Shown here piece after piece: positions 17,462 through 27,793 of a stretch of DNA of 64,000 nucleotides; position 1 is the stretch's first letter; each line of letters starts with the position of its first letter. The notes under the pieces are model-generated. The model saw only the letters and a program-made list of their open reading frames with translations, was not told where the DNA came from and ran no database searches. The stretch comes from Luteolibacter flavescens (GTDB lineage: Bacteria; Verrucomicrobiota; Verrucomicrobiia; Verrucomicrobiales; Akkermansiaceae). Where the stretch lies: assembly GCF_025950085.1 (NCBI RefSeq), contig NZ_JAPDDS010000004.1, positions 417,588 to 481,587 on the forward strand, in the 5' to 3' direction. A program made the translations under genes and the position numbers.

Positions 17462-18679
17462 ATGAAAACCTACACCACCCGACCCACGGGCGTGCGGAGA
17501 TCCTCCGTCGCTGCCCCCGTGTACCGACTTACCAAGGCCCCGCTGCTTGCCGCGGCGGGTGCAGCCTTTGCCGTGCCCTCGACCAGCCTTGCATTCGACC
17601 CCTTCAGCACGCCCTCCGCCGAGGAGACAGCGCAGCTCGATGCATGGTGGAAGGCCTTCACCCTCTACAAGAACGACGACAACCCGCTGCTGCAGGAGTT
17701 CAAGCTGCGCGGCCGCTACCAGGGCCAGTATTACTGGGTGGACTCCGACCAGGGGGATGCGGACGCCTGGGAGGACCGCCGCTCGCGCTTCGGCTTCGAT
17801 GCCAAGCTCCTCGACAAGAAGGTGGAGGTGCGCCTGGACTTCCAGAGCAACGACAGCTTCGAGGACACCTACGACCGGCTCGTGGATGCCTACGTGAAGT
17901 ACCGCCCGACGGACTCGCTGGCCATCACGGTGGGCCGCATGAAGCCGTCCATCGGCTACTACGACTTCGTCCAATCGACCAACGCGCAGCCGACCTTCGA
18001 GCGCTCGCAGATCTTCAACCAGCTCCGCGTGGACCGCGCGACGGGCCTGGCGGTGGATGGCAAGGTGGGCAAGTTCTCGTGGGTCACCGGCGTTTACTCG
18101 AATGATACTGACCGCGAGTTCGGCACCTTCGGCGGGGCCTACAGCTTCAATGCGGGCGTGGGCTACGATGCGAAGGCGGACTTCGGCTGGGACCGCGCGG
18201 ACTTCCACCTGGACTGGCTGCACAGCGGCCATGACAAGGACGACTACCTCTTCACCCGCTACGATGACATCGTCTCCGCCACCTTCTGGGGGCAGGAGGG
18301 GCAGTGGGGCCTGGTGGTGGAGGGCTTCCATGGCTCCGGCGGCGGTGGCCGGGACGAGGATGTCTTCGGCTTCTTCATCCAGCCGACCTACGATCTGATC
18401 CCGAAGCGCCTCCAGCTCGTGGGCCGCTACTCCTTCGCCACCGGCGACGGGCTGGACAGCGTGGTGCGCCAGACGCGCTACGAGTCCGAGGCGCCCGGCC
18501 TCACCGGCGGCGGCCGCGGCGATGAATACCACGCGCTCTACCTGGGCGCGCAGTACTTCATCCACGGCGACAAGCTGAAGCTGATGGCAGGTGCCGAGTA
18601 TGCGGACCTCGATGGCGCCGGAAACGGTGGCGACTACGAGGGCACGACTTTTCTAACAGGCATCCGCTTCTCCTTCTGA
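17462..18679 (+). CDS. Outer-membrane porin, OprO/OprP-like
   Basis: With the start at 17462 the protein has 405 residues and a long signal region ending AVPSTSLAF. The mature part alternates polar and hydrophobic residues as in a beta-barrel ([42 protein letters not shown]), and it ends in the outer-membrane signature RFSF. The Porin_O_P family contains anion-selective, often phosphate-selective, trimeric pores. It lies 46 bp before the first sulfate-binding lipoprotein, so here it is probably an outer-membrane sulfate pore. That specificity is inferred from position. Confidence 0.85.
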   Translation: MKTYTTRPTGVRRSSVAAPVYRLTKAPLLAAAGAAFAVPSTSLAFDPFSTPSAEETAQLDAWWKAFTLYKNDDNPLLQEFKLRGRYQGQYYWVDSDQGDADAWEDRRSRFGFDAKLLDKKVEVRLDFQSNDSFEDTYDRLVDAYVKYRPTDSLAITVGRMKPSIGYYDFVQSTNAQPTFERSQIFNQLRVDRATGLAVDGKVGKFSWVTGVYSNDTDREFGTFGGAYSFNAGVGYDAKADFGWDRADFHLDWLHSGHDKDDYLFTRYDDIVSATFWGQEGQWGLVVEGFHGSGGGGRDEDVFGFFIQPTYDLIPKRLQLVGRYSFATGDGLDSVVRQTRYESEAPGLTGGGRGDEYHALYLGAQYFIHGDKLKLMAGAEYADLDGAGNGGDYEGTTFLTGIRFSF

Positions 18680-18725
18680 GGCGGCAGCGCGGACATCGCA
18701 CCGGCCGGAACCCTTTTTCACCATC

Positions 18726-19739
18726 ATGAAAGCACACGCATTGATCCCCGTCCTGCTCGCAGCGCTCATCGCACTGCCGGGCTGCGGGGAGAAGCAGGGT
18801 TCCGGCAAGGTCACCGAGCTGCAGAACGTCTCCTACGATCCGACCCGCGAATTCTACGAGGAGGTCAATGCGGCCTTCGCGAAGAAGTGGGCGGCGGAGG
18901 GCAAGGGAGAGATCACCATCACCCAGTCGCACGGCGGCTCCGGGAAGCAGGCGCGCGCGGTCATCGACGGCCAGCCGGCGGATGTCGTCACGCTCGCGCT
19001 CTCGCTGGACATCGACGAGATCGCGCAGCGCACCGGCCTGCTGCCTGAGGACTGGCAGTCGAAGTTCCCCAGCAACAGCTCGCCCTACACCTCCACCATC
19101 GTCTTCGTCGTCCGCACGGGGAATCCGAAGGGCGTGAAGGACTGGGGCGATCTCGTGAAGGATGGCGTGCAGGTCATCACCCCGGACCCGAAGACCGGCG
19201 GCGCGCCGCGCTGGTGCTACCTCGCCGGCTGGGCATGGGCGGAGAAGCAGAATGGCGGCAGCCAGGACGCCGCCCGCGAATTCATCCGCAAGCTCTACCA
19301 GAATGTCCCGGTGCTCGATACCGGCGCGCGCGCATCCACCACCACCTTTGCCCAGAACAAGATCGGCGACGTGCTGCTGTCGTGGGAAAACGAGGCGCAC
19401 CTCATCGAAAAGCAATTCCCCGGCCAGACGCAGATCGTCTATCCCTCGCTGAGCATCCTGGCCGAGCCGCCCGTGGCCGTGGTGGAAAAGACCGCCGCAA
19501 AAAAGGGCAGCACGGAGGCGGCGAGGGCCTATCTTGACTTCCTCTACACGCCGGAGGGGCAGGACCTCGCCGGGAAGCACTTCTACCGTCCGCGCGACCC
19601 GCAGGCCGCGGCGAAATACGCGTCCACTTTTCCCGAGATCGAACTCGTCACCATCGACCACTTCGGCGGCTGGCCGAAGGCGCAGCAAACTCACTTCGCC
19701 GATGGCGGGATCTTCGACCAGATCTACACTACCAAGTAA
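18726..19739 (+). CDS. sbp: Sulfate ABC transporter substrate-binding lipoprotein, copy 1
   Basis: A 337-residue protein of the Sbp/CysP family. The N-terminus is a lipoprotein signal with lipobox LPGC at residues 17-20, so it should be lipid-anchored in the periplasm. Family motifs are clear: [63 protein letters not shown] and [10 protein letters not shown]. It binds sulfate or thiosulfate and hands it to CysT/CysW. It is followed 33 bp later by a close paralog. Confidence 0.93.
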   Translation: MKAHALIPVLLAALIALPGCGEKQGSGKVTELQNVSYDPTREFYEEVNAAFAKKWAAEGKGEITITQSHGGSGKQARAVIDGQPADVVTLALSLDIDEIAQRTGLLPEDWQSKFPSNSSPYTSTIVFVVRTGNPKGVKDWGDLVKDGVQVITPDPKTGGAPRWCYLAGWAWAEKQNGGSQDAAREFIRKLYQNVPVLDTGARASTTTFAQNKIGDVLLSWENEAHLIEKQFPGQTQIVYPSLSILAEPPVAVVEKTAAKKGSTEAARAYLDFLYTPEGQDLAGKHFYRPRDPQAAAKYASTFPEIELVTIDHFGGWPKAQQTHFADGGIFDQIYTTK

Positions 19740-19772
19740 TCCAGGAAACCCTCACCGATAGATACCGAAACC

Positions 19773-20792
19773 ATGAAAGCACGATACTTCATCCCGCTCG
19801 CCCTGGCCACGCTGACCCTGCTGCCGGGCTGCAGCCCGAAGGGTGCGTCCGCCGGTGGCGAACTCGAACTCCAGAACGTCTCCTACGACCCCACCCGTGA
19901 ATTCTACGAGGAGGTGAATGCCGCCTTCGTGAAGAAGTGGGAGGCCGACGGAAAGGGCAAGATCAAGGTCATCCAGTCCCACGGCGGCTCCGGCAAGCAG
20001 GCGCGCTCCGTCATCGACGGCCAGCAGGCGGACGTGGTGACGCTCGCTCTGGCCGGCGACATCGACGTGATCGCGAAGCAGGCGAAGCTGCTGCCGGACG
20101 ACTGGCAGTCGAAGCTGCCTGACAACAGCTCGCCGTACACCTCCACCATCGTCTTCGTCGTGCGGAAGGGGAATCCGAAGGGCGTGAAGGACTGGGCCGA
20201 CCTCATCAAGGAAGGCACCCAAGTCATCACCCCGGACCCGAAGACCTCGGGCGGTGCCCGCTGGAACTACCTGGCCGCATGGGCATGGGCGGAGAAGGAA
20301 TACGGCGGCGACCAGGCGAAGACGCTGGAGTACATCAAGGCGCTCTTCAAGAACGTGCCCGTGCTCGACACCGGTGCGCGCGCCGCGACCACCACCTTCG
20401 CCCAGAGCAAGATCGGCGATGTCTTCCTCTCCTGGGAGAACGAGGCCTATCTCATCGAGAAGCAATTCCCGGGTGAGACCGAGATCGTGTATCCCTCCAT
20501 CAGCATCCTCGCCGAGCCACCCGTGGCCGTGGTGGAAAAGAATGCCGCGAAGCACGGCGCGACCGAGGCCGCACAGGCCTACCTGCAATTCCTCTACACC
20601 GATGAGGCGCAGGAATTCGCCGGCAAGCACTTCTACCGCCCGCGCAAGCCGGAGATCCTCGCGAAATTCAGCAGCAAGCTGCAGGACATCCCGCTGGTGA
20701 CGGTGGACAAGGACTTCGGCGGCTGGGAAAAGGCACAGAAGACCCACTTCGATGACGGTGGCACCTTCGACCAAGCGTATGGTGTGAAGTGA
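19773..20792 (+). CDS. sbp: Sulfate ABC transporter substrate-binding lipoprotein, copy 2
   Basis: A 339-residue tandem paralog of the preceding gene, aligning along the whole length ([49 protein letters not shown]). The lipobox is LPGC with Cys at residue 20. Differences are spread over the protein, so this is an older duplication and not an assembly artefact. The two copies may differ in affinity or ligand (for example sulfate versus thiosulfate), but sequence alone does not tell which. A 106-bp spacer separates it from cysT. Confidence 0.93.
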   Translation: MKARYFIPLALATLTLLPGCSPKGASAGGELELQNVSYDPTREFYEEVNAAFVKKWEADGKGKIKVIQSHGGSGKQARSVIDGQQADVVTLALAGDIDVIAKQAKLLPDDWQSKLPDNSSPYTSTIVFVVRKGNPKGVKDWADLIKEGTQVITPDPKTSGGARWNYLAAWAWAEKEYGGDQAKTLEYIKALFKNVPVLDTGARAATTTFAQSKIGDVFLSWENEAYLIEKQFPGETEIVYPSISILAEPPVAVVEKNAAKHGATEAAQAYLQFLYTDEAQEFAGKHFYRPRKPEILAKFSSKLQDIPLVTVDKDFGGWEKAQKTHFDDGGTFDQAYGVK

Positions 20793-20898
20793 TGACGAGC
20801 ATGCCTTTTTTCGGTGTTCAGTTTTCAGTTCCCTCGGAGCAGCCTGACGACCGGATCGCCTTTGCTGGATACCTGAACTGAATCCCGATTACTCCCCG
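20793..20898 (+). other. Spacer between sbp copy 2 and cysT with short repeats
   Basis: The 106-bp gap carries ttcagttttcagttcc near 20818-20833 and a reverse-complementary cctgaactgaa near 20872-20882, so a long-loop hairpin is possible. No gene is visible. It could tune the expression of the permease genes relative to the binding proteins. Confidence 0.35.
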
Positions 20899-21717
20899 AT
20901 GCCAAAACAGCGCGTCATCCCCGGGTTCGGCCTATCGATGGGCATCACCATCTTTTGGCTGAGCGGCATCATCCTCATCCCGCTGGCCGCCTTGTTCCTC
21001 AAGGCGGCCGGCCTCGGCCCGTCCGAGTGGTGGGCCATCCTCAGCTCGCCGCGGGTCATCGCCGCGGCGAAGCTCACCTTTGGAGCCAGTGCCGCGGCGG
21101 CGCTGGTGAGCATGGTGCTGGGCCTGCTGGTGGCCTGGGTGCTGGTGCGCTATGAGTTCCCCGGCAGGAAGATCCTCGATGCCATCGTGGACCTGCCCTT
21201 CGCCCTGCCCACCGCTGTGGCGGGCATCACCCTCACGCAGATCTACGCGCCGAATGGCTGGCTGGGGAAGATCCTCTTCGAGTGGGGCATCCGCAGCGCC
21301 TACTCGTCGCTGGGGGTCTTCATCGCGCTCACCTTCATCGGCTTCCCCTTCGTCGTCCGCACGGTGCAGCCGGTGATGGAGGATCTGGGGCATGAGCTGG
21401 AGGAGGCCGCGGCCAGCCTGGGCGCGAGCCGCTGGACCACCTTCCGCCGCGTCATTTTCCCCATGCTGGTGCCCGCGCTCATCACGGGCTTCACGCTCGC
21501 CTTCGCCCGCGCCATCGGCGAGTACGGCTCGGTCATCTTCATCTCGGGGAATCTGCCGATGAAGACGGAGATCCTGCCGCTGCTCATCGTGAAGCAGCTC
21601 GAGCAATTCAAGTACGAGGCCGCGGCGGTCATCGCGTCCGGCATGCTCATCGTGTCCTTCGCGCTGCTCTTCCTCATCAATCTCCTCCAACGCCGCCTGA
21701 ACTGGCAAGCCCGCTGA
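20899..21717 (+). CDS. cysT: Sulfate ABC transporter permease CysT
   Basis: A 272-residue inner-membrane protein with about six membrane segments ([23 protein letters not shown] at the N-terminus, [10 protein letters not shown] near the end). The cytoplasmic EAA loop that contacts the ATPase is present as [20 protein letters not shown]. The motifs [14 protein letters not shown] and [10 protein letters not shown] are typical of CysT/CysU. It forms the channel with CysW, whose gene begins 4 bp downstream. Confidence 0.94.
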   Translation: MPKQRVIPGFGLSMGITIFWLSGIILIPLAALFLKAAGLGPSEWWAILSSPRVIAAAKLTFGASAAAALVSMVLGLLVAWVLVRYEFPGRKILDAIVDLPFALPTAVAGITLTQIYAPNGWLGKILFEWGIRSAYSSLGVFIALTFIGFPFVVRTVQPVMEDLGHELEEAAASLGASRWTTFRRVIFPMLVPALITGFTLAFARAIGEYGSVIFISGNLPMKTEILPLLIVKQLEQFKYEAAAVIASGMLIVSFALLFLINLLQRRLNWQAR

Positions 21718-21721
21718 ACCG

Positions 21722-22561
21722 ATGGCCCATCGCTCCGTCACCACCGAGTCCGCGCCTGTCCGCTGGCTGCTCATCGGTCTCGCATTCGTCGTCCTCTCGC
21801 TCTTCCTGCTGCTGCCGCTGGCGGCGGTATTCATCGAGGCCTTCCGCCGTGGCGCGGACGTGCTGGTGAAGTCCCTAACCGAGGATGCAGCGCTGTCCGC
21901 GGTGAAGCTCACGCTCGTCGCCGCGGCGATCGCCGTGCCGCTGAATACGATCTTCGGCGTGGCTGCGGCGTGGCTCATCACGAAGTTCCGCTTCAAGGGC
22001 CGCTCCTTCCTGCTCTCGCTGATCGACCTGCCCTTCGCGGTCTCGCCGGTCATCGCCGGTCTCGTCTTCGTGCTGCTCTTCGGCGCGCGCGGCTGGTTCG
22101 GGCCCTTCCTTCAGGAGCATGACATCCAGATCATCTTCGCGCTGCCGGGCATCGTGCTCGCCACCGTCTTCGTCACCTTCCCCTTCGTCGCGCGGGAGCT
22201 CATCCCGCTGATGGAGAGCCAGGGCAGCGACCAGGAGGAGGCCGCGGTCACGCTGGGCGCCACGGGCTGGCAGCTCTTCCGCCGCGTCACCATCCCGAAT
22301 ATCAAGTGGGGCCTGCTCTACGGCGTGCTGCTGTGCAATGCCCGCGCGATGGGTGAATTCGGCGCCGTTTCGGTCGTCTCCGGCCACATCCGCGGCAAGA
22401 CGAACACGCTGCCGCTGCACGTGGAAGTGCTCTACAACGAGTATCAATTCAGCGCCGCCTTCGCCTGCGCCGCTCTCCTCGCCCTGCTCGCCCTCGTCAC
22501 TCTCGGCCTGAAAACCGCCGTCGAGCACTTCACCGGCCACTCCGCGAAGGGGCGGCACTAG
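21722..22561 (+). CDS. cysW: Sulfate ABC transporter permease CysW
   Basis: A 279-residue inner-membrane permease with the EAA loop [20 protein letters not shown] and the CysW-type segments [34 protein letters not shown] and [20 protein letters not shown]. It starts 4 bp after cysT and partners with it. A 164-bp spacer with repeats separates it from cysA. Confidence 0.94.
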   Translation: MAHRSVTTESAPVRWLLIGLAFVVLSLFLLLPLAAVFIEAFRRGADVLVKSLTEDAALSAVKLTLVAAAIAVPLNTIFGVAAAWLITKFRFKGRSFLLSLIDLPFAVSPVIAGLVFVLLFGARGWFGPFLQEHDIQIIFALPGIVLATVFVTFPFVARELIPLMESQGSDQEEAAVTLGATGWQLFRRVTIPNIKWGLLYGVLLCNARAMGEFGAVSVVSGHIRGKTNTLPLHVEVLYNEYQFSAAFACAALLALLALVTLGLKTAVEHFTGHSAKGRH

Positions 22562-22571
22562 AGAATCTCCC

Positions 22572-22720
22572 AACCACAGATGGACACTGATGAACACGGA
22601 TGAAACAGCCGGATGGATGAGCGGGGATGAGCGCGTCTCTCGCTCCCTGGCTTCCACTTCCGTCCGCCTCACCACCACGTCCTCCAGTCTTCCGTCTTGA
22701 GTCTTCCAGTCTTGCGTCTT
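22572..22720 (+). repeat. Low-complexity repeat spacer between cysW and cysA
   Basis: The first part (about 22572-22604) repeats a degenerate unit of the type ACACnGATGA (ccacagatggacactgatg, then aacacggatgaa). The second part (about 22686-22720) repeats agtcttcc/gtcttg units. No gene is visible. Such spacers are unusual inside an operon. Confidence 0.5.
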
Positions 22721-22725
22721 TTCCC

Positions 22726-23754
22726 ATGTCCGTCTCCATCCAGTCCATCCACAAGACCTTCGGCACCTACACGGCGCTCGATGATGTCTCGCTTGAAATT
22801 CCCGATGGCTCGCTGACCGCGCTGCTGGGCCCCTCGGGCTCCGGCAAGACGACGCTGCTGCGGATCGTGGCGGGGCTCGAGTATGCGGACCCGGGCAGCG
22901 GGCGCGTGCTCTTCCACGGCGAGGACGTGACCGACGTGCCAGCGGGGAAGCGCGGCGTCGGCTTCGTCTTCCAGCACTACGCGCTCTTCAAGCACATGAC
23001 GGTGGCGGACAATATCGCCTTCGGCCTCTCCGTGCTCCCCGGCTCGAAGCGCCCGGCGAAGAGCGAGATCACCGCCCGCGTGAAGGAACTGCTCCACCTC
23101 GTGAAGCTGGACGGGCTGGACAAGCGCCGCCCGCACGAGCTCTCCGGCGGCCAGCGCCAGCGCGTCGCCCTCGCCCGCGCCCTCGCCATCCGGCCAAAGG
23201 TGCTGCTGCTCGACGAGCCCTTCGGCGCGCTGGATGCCCAGGTGCGGAAGGACCTGCGCCGCTGGCTGCGGCAGTTCCACGACGAGATCGGCCTCACCAC
23301 GCTCTTCGTCACCCACGACCAGGAGGAGGCCCTGGAGCTGGCCGACCAGGTCGTGGTCATGCGGAACGCCCGTATCGAGCAGACCGGCGTGCCGCAGGGC
23401 ATCTACGATGAGCCTCGTACTTCCTTCGTCTATGAATTCCTCGGCGAGGTGAACAAGCTCGATGACGGGCGCTACGTCCGCCCGCACGAGATCGAGCTGA
23501 AATTCGCCGCGGAGGAGGGCGTGCAGCTCGCCGGGCGCGTGAATCACCTTTTCGTCGCCGGGCCCTTCGCCCGTCTCAGCGTGGTGCCGGAGAGCGGCAG
23601 CCGCCGGGAGATCGAGGTCTGGGCGACCCGCGAGCAGGTCGAGGAGATGGCCCTGGCAGAGGGGGACATCGTCGGCCTGCGCTTTCCCGATCCAAAACCC
23701 GCCGCCTCCTCCAAGGCACCTCACAAAACCGACCACACCATTCACTCGCCATGA
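22726..23754 (+). CDS. cysA: Sulfate ABC transporter ATP-binding protein CysA
   Basis: The start at 22726 ([15 protein letters not shown]) matches the family; the longer frame runs into repeat DNA. The 342-residue protein has Walker A GPSGSGKT at 35-42, the Q-loop in [14 protein letters not shown], the signature LSGGQRQR, Walker [13 protein letters not shown] and the H-loop VTHDQEEA. The C-terminal TOBE-like region covers the last 90 residues. It powers sulfate/thiosulfate import through CysT/CysW. Its stop overlaps the start of the next gene by 4 bp. Confidence 0.95.
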   Translation: MSVSIQSIHKTFGTYTALDDVSLEIPDGSLTALLGPSGSGKTTLLRIVAGLEYADPGSGRVLFHGEDVTDVPAGKRGVGFVFQHYALFKHMTVADNIAFGLSVLPGSKRPAKSEITARVKELLHLVKLDGLDKRRPHELSGGQRQRVALARALAIRPKVLLLDEPFGALDAQVRKDLRRWLRQFHDEIGLTTLFVTHDQEEALELADQVVVMRNARIEQTGVPQGIYDEPRTSFVYEFLGEVNKLDDGRYVRPHEIELKFAAEEGVQLAGRVNHLFVAGPFARLSVVPESGSRREIEVWATREQVEEMALAEGDIVGLRFPDPKPAASSKAPHKTDHTIHSP

Positions 23755-24491
23755 AGCCGCTCTTCCCGCCGCCATCGACTTCAGAGGTCCGCCGCATCCT
23801 CGCGCCCTACTTCGAGATGGCGCTCGATGTGCCCGAGCTGCTCGTCAGCATCCCGTCCACCATCCACTCCGGCGGCACGGACTGGCCGGTGGTGAAGACG
23901 GTGCTGCGCCCGCAGGGCGAGGTGCGCCGCCGCCTGCTGGTGGTCGCCGGCCTCAGCCCGTACGACCGCGGCAGCACGGATGCCGTCTTTCACGCCACGC
24001 TGCGCCTGCTGCAGGCCCCGGCGGGCCACACCGAGCTGGTGGCTTACCCGCTGGCGGACCCGCTCGCATGGGCCGCAGGTGCCCCGGCCGCGGAGGAGGA
24101 AGTGCGCGCGATCTTCACCCGCGAACTCGCCTCGGAGCGCTACGACGGCCTGCTGGTGCTGCACGATGACCCGCTGACCGGCGGCCTCAGCTTCCGCCTG
24201 CCGCCGGAGGAAGCATCGCTGAATCTCGCCGCCGACCTGCTCCAGCAGGCCGGCTTCCCGCCGCCGCTGCTCGACCTGCAGCACCAGGGCGGACAGGGTG
24301 GGCGCCTCGCCCCGCTGGAGCCCGGTGACCTGGACGCCCGCGGCGGGAATGAGGGCAGCTCCATCGTGCTGCACGCCCTGCTCCCCGCTCTCCAGGGTCG
24401 CGCCGCATGCGCGAAGCAGGGTGCGGAGGTCATCCTCGATGTCCTCCAGCACTTCGGCGCGCTGGAGGAGCTGTGGAGAAAGCAGGCCTGA
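23751..24491 (+). CDS. Unknown protein translationally coupled to cysA
   Basis: A 246-residue soluble protein whose ATGA start overlaps the cysA stop, so it is probably part of the sulfate operon. I do not recognise a family with confidence. The pattern [20 protein letters not shown] followed by ATLRLLQAP, a [11 protein letters not shown] segment and an all-helical end faintly recalls M14-type (AstE/aspartoacylase) folds, but the zinc-binding HxxE motif is absent. A hairpin at 24499-24524 follows. A role in sulfate metabolism is inferred from position only. Confidence 0.7.
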   Translation: MKPLFPPPSTSEVRRILAPYFEMALDVPELLVSIPSTIHSGGTDWPVVKTVLRPQGEVRRRLLVVAGLSPYDRGSTDAVFHATLRLLQAPAGHTELVAYPLADPLAWAAGAPAAEEEVRAIFTRELASERYDGLLVLHDDPLTGGLSFRLPPEEASLNLAADLLQQAGFPPPLLDLQHQGGQGGRLAPLEPGDLDARGGNEGSSIVLHALLPALQGRAACAKQGAEVILDVLQHFGALEELWRKQA

Positions 24492-24498
24492 GTCTTCC

Positions 24499-24524
24499 GC
24501 TGCTACTATTACCCTAGTAGCAGC
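24499..24524. terminator. Hairpin between convergent genes
   Basis: A perfect 10-bp inverted repeat (gctgctacta at 24499-24508, tagtagcagc at 24515-24524) with a 6-nt loop. Its right half overlaps the last codons of the SDR gene on the other strand. No long T run follows. Confidence 0.45.
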
Positions 24525-25312
24525 GACTGCGCCCCCTCGATGAAGATCTCCGTGCCGGTGACGTGCGCGGAGGCATCCGAGGCGAGGAAGGCGATCACCT
24601 GGGCCACCTGGTCCGGGTGGCCCGGCGTGCCCCCGGTGAGGGGCACGTCGCCCGCCGGATACTCCACCGGCAGGTGCAGTCCCTCGATGGACCGCCGCTC
24701 GGTGCTGTCCTCGATATTCGTCTCGATGGCACCGGGGCAGACGGCATTCACGCGGATCTTGTCCTTCGCGAGTTCGAGAGCCGTCATTTTGCAAAAGGCG
24801 ACCTGCGCCGCCTTCGAGCATGAGTAGGCGGTCGCACCCGAGTTGCTGAAGACGCGGGTGCCATTGATGGAGGAAACGACGATCACCGATCCGCCGAGGC
24901 GCTTCAGGTAGGGCAGCGCGAGCTTCACCGTGAGGAAGGTCCCGCGGAGATTGATGCCGATGGTGGTATTCCACTCGTCCACCTCCAGCTCCTCCAGCGG
25001 TGCCCATACGCCATTGATGCCGGCATTCGCGACGACGATGTCGATGCCGCCGAGCTTTTCCCCGATCTCCGCAATCGCCTGCTCCATTTCCCCGGACTCG
25101 CTCACGTCCGCGCTCACGCAAAGGACCGCGCCCGGGTCGCCGGGCGAGATCTCCGCGGCGGCGCTTCTCAATTCACCGGGATCGCGCCCGATGATGGCGA
25201 CCCGCGCACCGGACCGGGCGAGCAGCGTGGCCGTGGCCTTGCCGATGCCGGAGCCGCCGCCGGTGACGAGGGCGACCTTTCCGTCGAAGTTGTAGCTCAC
25301 TTCCTTGCTCAT
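24509..25312 (-). CDS. SDR family oxidoreductase
   Basis: A 267-residue classical short-chain dehydrogenase/reductase. The NAD(P)-binding glycine motif TGGGSGIG lies near residues 17-24, the NAG motif is present in VVANAGINGVW, and the catalytic Tyr and Lys are in YSCSK. The pattern with Asp/Arg after the second strand (IIGRD) suggests NADP(H), but this is tentative. The substrate is unknown. It is convergent with the sulfate operon and lies just downstream of the GH13 gene on the same strand. Confidence 0.9.
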   Translation of the reverse strand: MSKEVSYNFDGKVALVTGGGSGIGKATATLLARSGARVAIIGRDPGELRSAAAEISPGDPGAVLCVSADVSESGEMEQAIAEIGEKLGGIDIVVANAGINGVWAPLEELEVDEWNTTIGINLRGTFLTVKLALPYLKRLGGSVIVVSSINGTRVFSNSGATAYSCSKAAQVAFCKMTALELAKDKIRVNAVCPGAIETNIEDSTERRSIEGLHLPVEYPAGDVPLTGGTPGHPDQVAQVIAFLASDASAHVTGTEIFIEGAQSLLLG

Positions 25313-25349
25313 GGGATATCGATGCGCGGGGTTTTCAGATGGGGTGTTG

Positions 25350-27188
25350 TCATGCTTCCCAGCGGTCGCGCCACTTGGCGGAGCCTTCCGGGGTCACGAG
25401 GCGGCGGCGGACCACGCGGTTCTCGCGCTGCGGCGCTTCATTCTCGCCCGGCGTGAAGATCACGTACTTGTAGCCGATGGCGCTGCCCGCGGAGGTGTCG
25501 AAGGGGATCTCGCCGAACCACGTGTTGGAATTGATGCAGTCGAGGTGATATGCCTTCTGGAGGTCCCAGTTGCCGAGTTCCTCGCAGTCGCCGATCACCG
25601 CGAGGCGGTCGCCCGGGTTGGTGGGCGCGCCATTTACCTGCAGGCGGATCACGGCCTGTGCCTCCACCGGCTTACCGCGCGTGGCGAAGACCCACGCGGA
25701 CTGCTCCGGCAGGTCCACGGTCACGCGGCCTTCATGAATGTGGATGGTGGTGCCGGTGAGCAGGCAGGTGTATTCGCCATCGGGCAGCTCCAGGTTCTCC
25801 AGCTCGAGCTGGCGTTCGGGACCCTTGTTCAGCATCACGAGGCAGCGCGAGTCGCGGTAGCAGCGGGTGAAGACATAGCTGTCCGCGTCCACCCACTTCG
25901 GCCAGTTGTTGCCGAGCTGCACGGCCTGGTTGTGGCGGCGCTCCTCGGCGAGGATGCCGATGATACGGGTCGCCTCGGTCGGCTCCCAGCCCGGCATCAT
26001 CGGGCGGTTGTAGGGATCGTCGCCGCCGTCGGTATCGTCGTGCAGGTACTGCTCGCAGCCGTAGTAGAGGCAGGGGATGCCGCGCGAGGTGATCAGCAGC
26101 ACCAGCGCCAGCTCCATCATGCGGTCGGACACGCCGAGCGATTGCAGGCGCGGCATGTCATGGTTCTCGAAGAAGGTCACCAGCTCGGTCGCACCGGCAT
26201 AGTTCCCGTCCAGGTCGAAGATCCGCTGCACGAGATTGAAGCCGTCCTCCGCGCCGTTGAAGCAGTCGCGCATCGCCTGGCACAGGCCGAAGTCCAGCAG
26301 CGACATGCCCGCCTTGTTCGCGAATTCCACCGACGTCGGATTCTCCGGGTGATTGTAGATCCACTCGCCGAAGCGGAAGACATTCGGATTCGCCACGCTG
26401 ATGTCCGAGGTGAATTCCTGCCAGAACCACAGCGGCATGTGCTTCACCGTATCGATGCGGATGGCGTCCACGCCCTTGCCGATCCACAGCTTGATGGCTT
26501 CCTTGATGTGGTTCCGGTAGAGGACGTTGTTCTCGTTGAAGGTGGCCAGCCCCGCGAGCTCGCAGTTCTGCACCTGCCACTCGTCGCTCCAGTCCGTCAC
26601 CTCGCCGTAGTGGTGGTACCAGTGCTCGGTGTCGTTGTCGAAGTCCGCGATGAGCCGGCCGTCGTCGTAGAGCTTGCCCTTGCCGCGGCCCGTGGCGGGC
26701 GAGCTGTGGTTGCAGACGATATCGAGGACGAATTTCATGTCCCGCCCGTGCAGCGTCTCCAGCAGCTTGTCGAAGACGGTATCGTCGCGGTGGAAGAGGC
26801 GCTTCTCGGAGGGATCGTTCATCCAGCGCGGGTTGATGCGCTTGAAGTCGCGCGTCCAGTAGCCGTGGATCGGTGCGCGCGGGGTGTCCCCGATGGCCAT
26901 GGACTCGACCTGCTCGAAGAGCGGCGTGGTCCAGACGGAGGTGATGCCAAAGGATTGCAGGTAGTCGATCTTGTCGATCAGTCCCTGGAGGTCGCCGCCC
27001 CAGTACTTGTTCCAGTCCTGGTGGGAGGCGTCGTACATTTCGTCGTCTTCGCGGGCCTTGCCGGGATTGCCCTCGGCGAATCGGTCGAGCACCAGGAAGT
27101 AGATGGTTTCAGCTCGGAATTCCACGTCGGAGCCTGCGAGCACTCCGAGATCAACGTTGGTGTCTGGCATATGATGTGAGCCCGGCAT
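25350..27188 (-). CDS. GH13 alpha-amylase family enzyme with C-terminal CBM20
   Basis: A 612-residue glycoside hydrolase family 13 protein. The catalytic residues can be placed: the nucleophile Asp in DAIRIDTVKHMP, the acid/base Glu in RFGEWIY and the transition-state Asp in FFENHDMPR. The N-terminal strand reads TIYFLVLDRFAEGN. The last 100 residues (AVIRLQVNGAPTNPGDRLAV, ELGNWDLQKAYHLD) form a CBM20 starch-binding domain. There is no signal peptide, so it probably acts on intracellular glucan. The start could also be the second ATG at 27170. It lies divergent from malQ, in keeping with alpha-glucan metabolism. Confidence 0.9.
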   Translation of the reverse strand: MPGSHHMPDTNVDLGVLAGSDVEFRAETIYFLVLDRFAEGNPGKAREDDEMYDASHQDWNKYWGGDLQGLIDKIDYLQSFGITSVWTTPLFEQVESMAIGDTPRAPIHGYWTRDFKRINPRWMNDPSEKRLFHRDDTVFDKLLETLHGRDMKFVLDIVCNHSSPATGRGKGKLYDDGRLIADFDNDTEHWYHHYGEVTDWSDEWQVQNCELAGLATFNENNVLYRNHIKEAIKLWIGKGVDAIRIDTVKHMPLWFWQEFTSDISVANPNVFRFGEWIYNHPENPTSVEFANKAGMSLLDFGLCQAMRDCFNGAEDGFNLVQRIFDLDGNYAGATELVTFFENHDMPRLQSLGVSDRMMELALVLLITSRGIPCLYYGCEQYLHDDTDGGDDPYNRPMMPGWEPTEATRIIGILAEERRHNQAVQLGNNWPKWVDADSYVFTRCYRDSRCLVMLNKGPERQLELENLELPDGEYTCLLTGTTIHIHEGRVTVDLPEQSAWVFATRGKPVEAQAVIRLQVNGAPTNPGDRLAVIGDCEELGNWDLQKAYHLDCINSNTWFGEIPFDTSAGSAIGYKYVIFTPGENEAPQRENRVVRRRLVTPEGSAKWRDRWEA

Positions 27189-27448
27189 TGCAGAGTGCGT
27201 GCCGGGACGGGAATGGCCATGGGACGCGGGAATGGCGCATCGGAGCCGGATTTTTCAGGGCGAAATGCAACCATCCCTGCCGAGTTCTGCATGGAAGGAA
27301 GCGCCGCGAGGCAAGGAAGCCCTAGGGCTGGCAAGGGCGGGGCCGCCCGGAAGGCCGCGGCACGGCAACCGCTGGTTTCACCGCCGGTGATTTGCGGACC
27401 CGTCCGCGAGCTGCCTTGTCGGAATCCCCCTCACACGTTTCCCCGCGG

Positions 27449-27706
27449 ATGAATGCGATGCGTGAATCACCGAGACATTGTACCCGGCCCGCGGACTGCG
27501 AGCCGGGCGACTGGGTCGAGGCCGGTGATGTGCCGGACTGGACGCCCGAGGAGGAGACCCACGCCTACGTGCTGCCCGGCCAGGTGATGGTGCAGCCTGT
27601 CCACCAGATGCCGGTCACGGTGCCGCTGGTGAGCTGGAATTTCCACCGCGACCGCGTGAGCGACGATGCCGGCACGGAGGTGATGGTCTGGGTGCGGCAG
27701 GCGTGA
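27449..27706 (+). CDS. Small hypothetical protein between GH13 and malQ
   Basis: The frame from 27449 encodes 85 residues (MNAMRESPRHCTRPADCEPG at the start, then DWVEAGDVPDWTPEEETHAY). Third codon positions are strongly G/C, as in the neighbouring genes, which supports coding. It is acidic in the middle and has no membrane segment. I recognise no family. It precedes malQ by about 90 bp on the same strand and could be co-transcribed. Confidence 0.55.
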   Translation: MNAMRESPRHCTRPADCEPGDWVEAGDVPDWTPEEETHAYVLPGQVMVQPVHQMPVTVPLVSWNFHRDRVSDDAGTEVMVWVRQA

Positions 27707-27742
27707 GCGACGGGAGACGCACGGGATGAAATGACGCACCGG

Positions 27743-27772
27743 CTGAAATCTGAAATTTCGAAATCTGAGATC
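27743..27772. repeat. Short repeated palindrome ahead of malQ
   Basis: The tract ctgaaatctgaaatttcg then aaatctgagatct repeats the unit gaaatct and contains the palindrome gaaatttc. It is AT-rich against a GC-rich background and ends 21 bp before the malQ start. Confidence 0.45.
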
Positions 27773-27793
27773 TAACAACAAGGAGCGAAGAGC

